Positions 1 through 6,195 of a DNA stretch of 15,527 nt are shown here, piece after piece. The stretch is from NCBI GenBank assembly GCA_024641725.1, contig JAHECM010000050.1:1-15527 (forward strand). The letters are read 5' to 3'. Within the stretch, counting starts at the first letter, position 1; the number at the start of each line of letters is the position of its first letter. The notes beneath the pieces were generated by a model that was not told the origin of the DNA, did no database searches, and saw nothing but the letters and a program-made list of their open reading frames with translations. A program made the translations under genes and the position numbers. The stretch is from Limnohabitans sp. Lineage in GTDB: Bacteria > Pseudomonadota > Gammaproteobacteria > Burkholderiales > Burkholderiaceae_C.

Positions 1-1
1 C

Positions 2-547
2 TGCACGCCGGGCCAGGTGCTGGACATTCCGTTCACACAGTTCATCGCACCCCGCGTGGAAGTGGAGCTGGCCTTCATCCTCAAGCAAGAACTGCGCGGC
101 CCCAACGTGACGGTGCAGCAGGTGCTGGAGGCCACCGAGTACGTGACCCCTGCGATTGAGATCATCGACTCGCGCATCGAGCAGTTCGACCGCCACACCA
201 AGTTCATGCGCAAGGTGTACGACACCATCAGCGACAACGCAGCCAATGCGGGCATCGTGCTGGGGGCCAAACGCGTCGACCCGCTGACCACCGACCTGCC
301 TTGGTGCGGCGCGGTGCTGCGCCAAAACGGCGTGGTCGAAGAAACGGGCTTGGCTGCTGGCGTGCAGGGCCACCCGGCGGTGGGCATCGCGTGGTTGGCC
401 AACAAACTGGCCCCTTGGGGTGAGCACCTGCAGGCGGGCGAGATCGTGCTGGCCGGCTCGTTCACCAAACCCGCACCCGCCAAAGTGGGCGATGTGTTTG
501 ACGCCAACTACGGGCCGCTGGGCAAGTTGGAGTTTCGATTTGTTTGA
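2..547 (+). CDS. hpaH: 2-oxo-hept-3-ene-1,7-dioate hydratase, 3' part (truncated by window edge)
   Basis: Only the C-terminal 181 codons are present; the reading frame is open to the left edge, so the true start lies outside. Family knowledge: HpaH/HpcG hydrates 2-oxo-hept-3-ene-1,7-dioate to 4-hydroxy-2-oxo-heptane-1,7-dioate in the cytoplasm, late in homoprotocatechuate meta-cleavage. Seen here: the metal-binding E-x-E in PRVEVELAFIL, a third Glu 31 residues later in AIEIIDSR (the spacing I recall for E108 and E139 of the E. coli enzyme), and the conserved DNAANAGIVLG and GHPAVGIAWLANKL blocks. The next gene is the aldolase that consumes its product, which supports the assignment. The related 2-oxopent-4-enoate hydratase (MhpD) is a possible alternative, but the aldolase neighbour and E-V-E context favour HpaH. 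Confidence 0.88.
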   Translation, partial: CTPGQVLDIPFTQFIAPRVEVELAFILKQELRGPNVTVQQVLEATEYVTPAIEIIDSRIEQFDRHTKFMRKVYDTISDNAANAGIVLGAKRVDPLTTDLPWCGAVLRQNGVVEETGLAAGVQGHPAVGIAWLANKLAPWGEHLQAGEIVLAGSFTKPAPAKVGDVFDANYGPLGKLEFRFV

Positions 548-560
548 GCCGTCGAGCGAC

Positions 561-674
561 AAGCCAGTGGCTTCGTCTTGCGTTAGCGGCAGGCTGCTGG
601 GGCCGGGGTTGCGGCCCGGGCTCAGAGGCGCTTCGCTTTGCCACATCGTCCGAGCCGCCACCCCGGCCCCAACA
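561..674. repeat. Two imperfect hairpins in the hpaH-hpaI gap
   Basis: The 167-base gap holds a small hairpin, AAGCC/GGCTT with a 3-base loop (561-573), then a large inverted repeat. Its left arm (595-614, TGCTGGGGCCGGGGTTGCGG) pairs with the right arm (655-674, CCGCCACCCCGGCCCCAACA) at 18 of 20 positions across a 40-base spacer. No U-tract follows either hairpin, so neither is a classical terminator. They could attenuate transcription, protect the upstream mRNA 3' end, or be a dispersed repeat. The role is inferred; the pairing is seen directly. Confidence 0.6.
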
Positions 675-714
675 TCCAGTGAGCCATTTGGCCTTTAACG
701 AGAGTAACTTCACC

Positions 715-1530
715 ATGAACACCCCTGTGAATATTTTCAAAAAAGCCCTCCAAGACAAACGTCCCCAGATCGGTCTGTGGATGGGCCTGGCCAGCGACTA
801 CAGCGCCGAAATCTGCGCATTGGCCGGATTCGACTGGCTGGTCATCGACGGCGAACACTCGCCCAACAACCTGAACAGCATCTTGGCCCAGCTCAAAACC
901 CTGGCGGCCTATCCGGGCAGTCACGCCGTGTGCCGCGTGCCTGTGGGTGACACAGCGCTCATCAAGCAGTACCTGGACCTGGGTGCACAAAACATCTTGG
1001 TGCCCATGGTCGACACGGCCGAGCAAGCGGCCCAATGTGTGCAGGCCATGCGCTACCCGCAGGACGATGGCCAAGGCGGTGTGCGCGGCATGGCGGGCGC
1101 ACGCGCTTCGCGCTGGGGCCACTACGCCGATTACTTCAAACGCGCCAACGAAGAGGTGTGCCTGATAGTGCAAGTCGAGTCGCTCGAAGCGCTGAAGAAC
1201 CTGGATGCGATTGCCGCCACGCCCGGTGTGGACGGTGTCTTCATCGGCCCGGCTGATTTGTCCGCGTCGATGGGCCATGTGGGCAATGCGGCGCACCCCG
1301 ATGTGCAGGCCGCCATTGCGGAGGGGATCGCCCGCATCTTGAAAGCGGGCAAAGCCCCCGGCATCCTCACGCCCGACGAAAAGCTGGCGCAGCACTACTT
1401 GTCGCTGGGCGCGGTGTTCGTGGCGGTGGGCTTGGACACCCAAATATTGATGCGCCAAACATCAACGCTGGCGGCACGCTTCAAGGACAGCATCACCGCT
1501 GCCGCCCCGCAAAAAGGTGCGACCTATTGA
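715..1530 (+). CDS. hpaI: 4-hydroxy-2-oxo-heptane-1,7-dioate aldolase (HpcH/HpaI family)
   Basis: Predicted 271-residue class II (metal-dependent) pyruvate aldolase. HpaI cleaves 4-hydroxy-2-oxo-heptane-1,7-dioate to pyruvate and succinate semialdehyde, the step after the upstream hydratase. Visible residues match the family: general base His48 in DGEHSPN, pyruvate-binding Arg74 in CRVP, metal ligands Glu155 in QVES and Asp181 in GPADLSASMG, plus the GVRG...ARASRWG loop at about 122-135. E. coli HpaI is about 262 residues, so length is normal. The ATG at 715 is chosen because homology begins right there (NIFKKAL); the frame stays open upstream through the hairpin region, but that part looks non-coding. 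The SD is weak (GAGAG near 700). 2-Keto-3-deoxy-L-rhamnonate aldolase is a close relative and cannot be fully excluded. Confidence 0.9.
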   Translation: MNTPVNIFKKALQDKRPQIGLWMGLASDYSAEICALAGFDWLVIDGEHSPNNLNSILAQLKTLAAYPGSHAVCRVPVGDTALIKQYLDLGAQNILVPMVDTAEQAAQCVQAMRYPQDDGQGGVRGMAGARASRWGHYADYFKRANEEVCLIVQVESLEALKNLDAIAATPGVDGVFIGPADLSASMGHVGNAAHPDVQAAIAEGIARILKAGKAPGILTPDEKLAQHYLSLGAVFVAVGLDTQILMRQTSTLAARFKDSITAAAPQKGATY

Positions 1531-1544
1531 CCGACGACGCACAA

Positions 1545-1612
1545 AGCCATGGATGGCCACGCTGCGCTCGCCATGACATTAATTGGGATCTGACCCCAAT
1601 TAAAAATGACAT
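1545..1612. repeat. Repeat-like tract: dispersed-repeat relic plus palindrome
   Basis: Just after the hpaI stop, 1545-1577 reads on the minus strand as GTCATGGCGAGCGCAGCG followed by TGGCCATCCATGG. This resembles the short dispersed repeat with the core GTCATTGCGAGCGCAGCG that I recall from many proteobacterial genomes. It is followed by a perfect 9-bp inverted repeat, TTAATTGGG (1579-1587) and CCCAATTAA (1595-1603), around a 7-base loop; GGGATCTGACCCC lies at its centre. Identical ATGACAT heptamers sit at 1573-1579 and 1606-1612. The arms are seen directly; the repeat-family identity is from memory and unverified. Confidence 0.5.
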
Positions 1613-1651
1613 GAATGCCCCGACTGATTGATCGACTGAAAGGAAACTGTG

Positions 1652-2440
1652 ATGTTCCCCACCCCCCAAGCCCTTGTGCCCTCGCTGCAGGCGCGTGTGC
1701 ATCCCGACGAGTGGCAGGCGCGTTTGCAATTGGCCGCTTGTTACCGCGTGTTTGCCATGCTCGGCTGGACCGAGATGATCTACAACCACATCACGCTGCG
1801 CCTGCCCGACAGCGCCACGGGGGGCGAAAAGTACTTTTTGATCAACCCCTTTGGCCTGCACTACAGCGAGGTCACGGCCAGCAACTTGGTCAAGATCAAC
1901 TTGCAAGGCGATGTGCTGGACGGCTCACCCTACACGATCAACCCGGCTGGTTTTGTGGTGCATGCCGCCTTGCACGAGGGCTTGGACCAGGCGCACTGCG
2001 TGATGCACACACACACCACAGCGGGCGTGGCGGTGGCTTGTTTGCAAGGCGGTTTGCAGCAAACCAATTTTTACAGCGCGCAGCTGCACGGCATGGTGGC
2101 CTACCACGATTTTGAAGGCATCACCATCCACGCCGAAGAAGGGCCGCGTGTCTTGCAAAGCATTGGCAACAAGCCGGCGGTGATCTTGCGCAACCATGGC
2201 CTGCTGACTTGGGGTCAGACGCTCCCGCAAACCTTTGCCATCCTTTGGACCTTGCAGCGTGCCTGCGAGATCCAGATGGCCACGCTGAGCATGGGCCAGC
2301 CGATTGCCGTGCCCGAAGCCATCGCGGCCAAATGCACGCGCGATGCCTTGCAGTTCAGCCCCAAGCACGGTGCGGGGCAAGACGTGTTTGACGCCTTGGT
2401 GCGTCAGGTGGACCGCATCGATACGGGGTGGCGTGCATGA
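1652..2440 (+). CDS. Class II aldolase/adducin family protein
   Basis: 262-residue cytoplasmic protein of the zinc-dependent class II aldolase/adducin fold (relatives: fuculose-1-phosphate aldolase, ribulose-phosphate epimerase, MtnB). Zinc ligands are visible: His119 and His121 in MHTHTTAG and His182 in LRNHGLL. At the place where fuculose-phosphate aldolase carries its catalytic Glu (SEWRFH) this protein reads AGFVVH, so the acid residue seems absent. Classical aldol cleavage is therefore uncertain, and decarboxylase, dehydratase or other chemistry is possible. ATG 1652 is preferred over GTG 1649 because AAGGA (1640-1644) then lies 7 bases upstream. The stop overlaps the next start (ATGA), implying translational coupling with the reductase. 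The substrate is unknown; position after hpaHI suggests a carboxylic-acid catabolic role. Confidence 0.85.
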   Translation: MFPTPQALVPSLQARVHPDEWQARLQLAACYRVFAMLGWTEMIYNHITLRLPDSATGGEKYFLINPFGLHYSEVTASNLVKINLQGDVLDGSPYTINPAGFVVHAALHEGLDQAHCVMHTHTTAGVAVACLQGGLQQTNFYSAQLHGMVAYHDFEGITIHAEEGPRVLQSIGNKPAVILRNHGLLTWGQTLPQTFAILWTLQRACEIQMATLSMGQPIAVPEAIAAKCTRDALQFSPKHGAGQDVFDALVRQVDRIDTGWRA

Positions 2441-3426
2441 GTGCTTTCAAATTTCACAAAGTCGCCATCGTGGGCGCTGGCGCCATCGGCGGCTGGATGG
2501 GGGTGCATTTGGCCCGCACCGGGGTGCACATCAGTGTGCTGGCACGCGGCCAGACACTGGCCGCGCTGCAGCAGCGCGGTTTGCAATTGCAGCAAGGCGG
2601 CGAGCTGCACAGCGTGCCGGTCACGGCGTCCAACGACGCTGCGGCGCTGGGTGTGCAAGACCTGGTGGTGATGGCCGTCAAAGCCCCCGCGCTGGCCACA
2701 GTGGCCCAGCAGGTGGGGCCTTTGATCGGCCCCAACACCGTGGTGCTCACCGCCATGAACGGTGTGCCTTGGTGGTTTTTGCAAGGCTTTGGGGGGCCCG
2801 TTGCAGGTCGCTCGCTCAGCACGGTGGACCCGGACGGGGCCATCGGCCGCGCCTTGCCGTCCTCGCAGATTGTGGGCTGCGTGGTGCATGCCAGCTGCTC
2901 GGTGGACGCGCCGGGCGTGGTGCGCCACCACTTTGGCGACGGCCTGATCGTGGGCGAGCCCTCGGGCCAGGCCACGCCCCGCGTGCAGGCGCTGCACGAC
3001 TTGCTGCAGCGCGCGGGCTTCAACGCCACCTTGTCGCCCCAAATTCAAAAAGACATTTGGTACAAGCTCTGGGGCAATATGACCGTCAACCCGGTCAGCG
3101 CCATCACCGGCGCTACGACCGACCGCATCTTGGACGACGAGCTGCTGCGCGGTTTCATCTCCAACGTCATGCTGGAGGCCAAAGCCATTGGCGAGCGCAT
3201 CGGCATCCCCATCGCCCAAAACCCAGAAGACCGACACGCGGTGACCCGCAAATTGGGCGCTTTCAAAACGTCCATGTTGCAGGACGTGGAGGCGGGCAAG
3301 CCCATCGAGCTTGACGCCTTGGTCGGTGCCGTGCGGGAGTTGGGCCAAATGACCGGGGTCATGACACCGTTCACCGATGCTTTGCTCGGTTTAACGCGGG
3401 TATTCGTCAGCAAATCTCAAATTTAG
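2437..3426 (+). CDS. Ketopantoate reductase family oxidoreductase (ApbA/PanE-like)
   Basis: 329-residue NAD(P)-dependent reductase. The N-terminal Rossmann domain shows GAGAIG at 13-18 and NGVP at 108-111. The C-terminal ApbA domain retains the residues known from E. coli PanE: a Lys (210, in WYKLWGNMTVN), Asn214 and Asn218 in that block, Ser279 in KTSML and Glu291 in PIELD. Chemically it should reduce a 2-oxo acid like ketopantoate. ATG 2437 overlaps the aldolase stop (ATGA) and has GGGGTGG just upstream; the frame is open to GTG 2428, but that start is less likely. Sitting in a catabolic cluster and coupled to an aldolase-like protein, it may act on another branched or hydroxylated 2-oxo acid rather than in pantothenate synthesis. 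A role as the cell's PanE cannot be excluded. Confidence 0.85.
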   Translation: MSAFKFHKVAIVGAGAIGGWMGVHLARTGVHISVLARGQTLAALQQRGLQLQQGGELHSVPVTASNDAAALGVQDLVVMAVKAPALATVAQQVGPLIGPNTVVLTAMNGVPWWFLQGFGGPVAGRSLSTVDPDGAIGRALPSSQIVGCVVHASCSVDAPGVVRHHFGDGLIVGEPSGQATPRVQALHDLLQRAGFNATLSPQIQKDIWYKLWGNMTVNPVSAITGATTDRILDDELLRGFISNVMLEAKAIGERIGIPIAQNPEDRHAVTRKLGAFKTSMLQDVEAGKPIELDALVGAVRELGQMTGVMTPFTDALLGLTRVFVSKSQI

Positions 3427-3480
3427 TACCTAGAGCATCTAAAAAGATGTTAAATCAACATTTAAAATAAGAATATTTAA

Positions 3481-3530
3481 TGGAATGTAAAACTGTTTTT
3501 TGCGATAATTGAGCCATCGACATCGCAAAA
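3481..3530 (+). promoter_or_regulatory. Candidate extended -10 promoter with overlapping inverted repeat
   Basis: In an AT-rich gap, TGCGATAAT (3501-3509) resembles an extended -10 (TGnTATAAT, one mismatch in the hexamer). The -35 at the usual spacing (TGGAAT, 3481-3486) is poor. A perfect 9-bp inverted repeat, TTTTGCGAT (3498-3506) and ATCGCAAAA (3522-3530), has a 15-base spacer; its left arm overlaps the -10, as an operator would. It stands 23 bases before the small ORF start. The repeat is direct observation; promoter and operator roles are inferred. Confidence 0.45.
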
Positions 3531-3552
3531 CGCGAGGTCAGTGGAGAAAATC

Positions 3553-3714
3553 ATGTTGATGTCTGTTGTTATCGCTTTGGTGTTGTCTTTGGTGGTTTTG
3601 GTGATGTACCTGAAAACCGTGCGCGACATCCAGCAAGAGGAAAAAGCAGAGGCCATGGTGCGCACGGCGCGCTTTCGCCAGCACATCGAATCGCGCGATT
3701 TGGCCGGCGCCTGA
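3553..3714 (+). CDS. Small single-pass membrane protein (53 aa), unknown function
   Basis: I do not recognise this protein. A 53-codon frame starts at ATG 3553 with GGAG (3543-3546) 6 bases upstream; in-frame GTG 3541 is an alternative but would sit on the SD itself. Residues 3-20 are a continuous hydrophobic helix (SVVIALVLSLVVLVMYL), followed by a charged, helical, possibly coiled-coil tail (KTVRDIQQEEKAEAM, then an Arg-rich part). Positive charge right after the helix suggests the tail is cytoplasmic. A good SD, a promoter-like site and an inverted repeat upstream, and GC-rich third positions after the membrane helix make it likely real. The DMT transporter gene begins 78 bases downstream; a functional link is unproven. 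Confidence 0.6.
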   Translation: MLMSVVIALVLSLVVLVMYLKTVRDIQQEEKAEAMVRTARFRQHIESRDLAGA

Positions 3715-3792
3715 GCCAATCGCTGGCTTGGCGCTGACCACCAGTCGCCAGCAGCTCACCGCCTCAAAGGGGCAGGCGGTTAAATTCACGGC

Positions 3793-4704
3793 ATGACCCC
3801 GTCCCCTTCTCGCACGGCCCTCTCGGCCACCGCATTCCTCACCCTTCTCCTGATCGCTTTGATGATGGGCGCCAACCATGTGGCGGCCCGTTTGGCCTTC
3901 AACCACGGCGTTGACGTGGTCACGGCGGTCAGTTTCCGCAGTGGCGTCACCGCCTTGGTGGTGGGCTTGATCCTGTGGCGTCAACAGGTGCCGCTGCGCT
4001 TGACCGCCCGACACCAGAAATTCCTCCCCTTGATCGGTGTGCTCATTGCCGTTCAGAGTGTGTGCCTGTACTCCTCGGTGGCCCGCTTGCCAGTGGCCTT
4101 GGCGCTGCTGGTGTTCAACACCTACCCCCTGTCCACCGCCGTGTGGGCACGGGTGCTGTACGGTCATCGCCCAGAGCGGGCAGTGGTGCTGTCCATGCCC
4201 GTCATGCTGGTGGGCTTGGCGCTCGCGCTGGACGTGCTGGGCGCTGCATCGGGTTTGGGGGCGGCCGCCCAATGGGGGCAAATCGGTGTGGGCGTGGCGT
4301 TTGCCATGGGAGCTTCGGCCACGTTTGGCTTGGCGCTGGTGTGGACCCAGCACGAAGCGGGTGAGCTGGACGGGCGCTTGCGCACCTTCACCACCATGGC
4401 CCAAGTGGCGGTGTTGGCCAGCCTGACGGCCGTGAGCACGGGTGGCTTTCACCTGCCGGTGGATGCCTTGGGCTGGTGGGGCCTGGGCTTGCTGACTTTT
4501 CTGTACGGCACCGCTTTCACCATTTTGTTCATGGTGCTGCCCAAATTGGGCGTGGTGGGCAACTCGCCCATCATGAATGTGGAGCCGGTGTTTGCCTTGG
4601 TGCTGGCTTGGGCGTTGCTGGGCCAGTCGATTGCCCCCATGCAGCTGGCCGGGGCGGCCATCGTGGTGGGCGCGGTGATGGCCTTGGGCTTGCGCAGGCT
4701 CTAA
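3793..4704 (+). CDS. EamA/DMT-family membrane transporter
   Basis: 303-residue integral inner-membrane protein with about ten predicted hydrophobic helices arranged as two EamA repeats of five, typical of the drug/metabolite transporter superfamily. The first repeat spans about 12-145 (MMGANHVAARLAF, then ARLPVALALLVFNTYPL), the second about 165-300, with the conserved NVEPVFALVLAWALLGQ before the last helices. Substrates in this family include amino acids, metabolites and drugs, so none can be named. Start ATG 3793 lacks a close SD; AGGCGG lies about 13 bases upstream. It is convergent with rsmI across a 76-base gap with no obvious terminator. The family call is firm, the role is open. Confidence 0.88.
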   Translation: MTPSPSRTALSATAFLTLLLIALMMGANHVAARLAFNHGVDVVTAVSFRSGVTALVVGLILWRQQVPLRLTARHQKFLPLIGVLIAVQSVCLYSSVARLPVALALLVFNTYPLSTAVWARVLYGHRPERAVVLSMPVMLVGLALALDVLGAASGLGAAAQWGQIGVGVAFAMGASATFGLALVWTQHEAGELDGRLRTFTTMAQVAVLASLTAVSTGGFHLPVDALGWWGLGLLTFLYGTAFTILFMVLPKLGVVGNSPIMNVEPVFALVLAWALLGQSIAPMQLAGAAIVVGAVMALGLRRL

Positions 4705-4744
4705 GGGCGTTCACCGTGCCGTGGCCAGGCGTGTGGGTCTGGGC

Positions 4745-4770
4745 GCAGTTGCAGTTGCAGTTGCAGTTGC
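4745..4770. repeat. Hexanucleotide microsatellite (GCAGTT)x4
   Basis: Four perfect head-to-tail copies of GCAGTT occupy 4745-4768, followed by GC. The tract lies between the convergent ends of the DMT transporter (stop 4704) and rsmI (stop at 4781). Because the unit is six bases, copy-number change would not shift any frame crossing it. No gene appears to use it. Confidence 0.9.
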
Positions 4771-4780
4771 GGGGCGCGCG

Positions 4781-5704
4781 TCAATCTGACTTTTTCAAGG
4801 CCAGGGCTTGGTCGTACAGCGTATTTTTGGATTCGCCCGAAATTTCGGCGGCCAGCTTGACAGCGGTTTTAAGGGGCAGCTCGGGCAGCAAGAGCTGCAA
4901 GACCCGCAGGCCTTCGCCGCCCGCGGCCGCCACCGCAGCATCGTGCAGCACCAGTGCAAACTCGCCGCGCAGGCGCTCGGGTTTTTCGGCCAGCCATGCG
5001 CTCAGGTCTTGCGCTGGGAGGGTCTCGATCTGCTCAAACTGCTTGGTCAACTCCCGCCCGAGGGTGACGCGCCGCTCACCCAACACCGCCAGGGCTTGCG
5101 CCAGCGCCTCAATGCGGTGCGGCGCTTCCAGCAAAACCACCGCGCGCGGCTCTTGCGCCAGCGCCTGCACGGCGTGCTGGCGTTCGGTGGCTTTGGAGGG
5201 CAAAAACCCCCTGAAAACAAACCCACTGTCGCCCGTCATGCCCGAGGCGCTGAGCACCGTGATGACGCTGCTGGCCCCCGGCAAGGGCAGCACCCGGTAG
5301 CCTGCCGCACGCACGGCGTTGACCAAGCGCGCGCCCGGGTCGCTGATGGCCGGGGTGCCCGCGTCGCTCACATAGGCCACCCGCTGGCCTTGGGCCAGTT
5401 TGTCGATGACGCCCTGAGCGGCTTCGGCCTCGTTGTGCTGGTGCACGGCCAGCAACTGGCTACCGGGCCGGTCCAGGCCATAGGCGCGCAGCAGTTGTTG
5501 GGTGTGTCGGGTGTCTTCGCAGGCCACCGCGTCCACGCTGCGCAGCACGTGCAGCGCACGCAGGCTGATGTCGGCGAGGTTGCCAATCGGGGTGGCCACC
5601 ACATACAGTGTGCTGGCCGGGTGGTTTTGTGACCCGGCGGCGTCTTGGGCCGCGTCCAAGGCGCGGGCAAACGAAGCAGTCAAGGGAGAAGAAGTCAATG
5701 CCAT
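4781..5704 (-). CDS. rsmI: 16S rRNA (cytidine-1402-2'-O)-methyltransferase RsmI
   Basis: 307-residue SAM-dependent tetrapyrrole-methylase-fold enzyme that 2'-O-methylates C1402 of 16S rRNA, tuning P-site decoding. Signature blocks are all present: VVATPIGNLADIS near residue 34, CEDTRHTQQLL, YVSDAGTPAISDPGARLV and PLPGASSVITVLSASG (SAM site). E. coli RsmI is 286 residues; this one has about 20 extra residues before LYVVATPIGNL. The ATG at 5704 has AAGGA almost touching it and gives a 7-base overlap with the divergent yraN start, so the real start could be further in. Synteny with yraN-diaA-dolP confirms identity. Confidence 0.95.
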   Translation of the reverse strand: MALTSSPLTASFARALDAAQDAAGSQNHPASTLYVVATPIGNLADISLRALHVLRSVDAVACEDTRHTQQLLRAYGLDRPGSQLLAVHQHNEAEAAQGVIDKLAQGQRVAYVSDAGTPAISDPGARLVNAVRAAGYRVLPLPGASSVITVLSASGMTGDSGFVFRGFLPSKATERQHAVQALAQEPRAVVLLEAPHRIEALAQALAVLGERRVTLGRELTKQFEQIETLPAQDLSAWLAEKPERLRGEFALVLHDAAVAAAGGEGLRVLQLLLPELPLKTAVKLAAEISGESKNTLYDQALALKKSD

Positions 5705-6090
5705 TCCTTCAACAAGGCAAGGCAGGTCCTCCTGCCACCACCAAAGCCCGCGGAGATGCGGGCGAGGACGAGGCGCTGGCCTATTTGCAGGACCAGGGCT
5801 TGCGCTTGTTGCAGCGCAATTATCGGACGCCCGGGCGCGGGGGCGGCGAAATCGATCTGGTCATGCAAACGGGCGACGGCACCGTGGTCTTTGTGGAGGT
5901 GCGCAAACGCAGCCGCAGCGACTTTGGCGGGGCGGCGGCCAGCATCGGGGGGGTCAAGCAGCGGCGCATCATTTTGGCGGCGCGCCATTACTTGCTGCGA
6001 TTGCGGCGCATGCCGCCCACCCGTTTTGACGTGGTGTTGATCGAGCAGGCCGGGCCGGTCTGGCTGCAGGCAGCCTTCGATGCCGGTTGA
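5698..6090 (+). CDS. yraN: YraN family (UPF0102) endonuclease-fold protein
   Basis: 130-residue protein of the UPF0102 family, which has a restriction-endonuclease-like (PD-(D/E)xK) fold related to Holliday-junction resolvases; the biological role is poorly defined. Visible core: GDAGEDEALAYL (Glu23), RGGGEIDLVM (Glu51, Asp53) and VFVEVRKRS (Glu67), then FGGAAASIGGVKQRRI. The EVR version instead of EVK is normal in YraN as I recall the E. coli sequence. ATG 5698 has GGGAG (5684-5688) about 9 bases upstream, and length matches the family (about 130). It diverges from rsmI with overlapping start regions, and diaA follows after 105 bases. Confidence 0.93.
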   Translation: MPFLQQGKAGPPATTKARGDAGEDEALAYLQDQGLRLLQRNYRTPGRGGGEIDLVMQTGDGTVVFVEVRKRSRSDFGGAAASIGGVKQRRIILAARHYLLRLRRMPPTRFDVVLIEQAGPVWLQAAFDAG

Positions 6091-6195
6091 GCTCTGTTGG
6101 GGCCGGATGCGCCCAGACACATCCAGACACCGCAAAACAGGTCGGGCGCGCTCATGGGCCCGAAATGGGTCACGGCGGCGGTTATCATCCGCGCC

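Noticed and set aside
544..714. Upstream extension of the hpaI frame (about 57 extra codons from 544).
   Set aside because: It overlaps the hpaH stop, runs through the inverted repeat, and has no protein-like character; family homology starts at 715.
622..1458. Long open frame antisense to hpaI (278 codons).
   Set aside because: His/Arg/Gly-rich composition typical of GC-rich antisense shadows; hpaI with all catalytic residues occupies the other strand.
3447..3461. ATGTT/AACAT hairpin in the AT-rich gap.
   Set aside because: Only 5 A/T-rich pairs; expected by chance in such composition and not near a U-tract.
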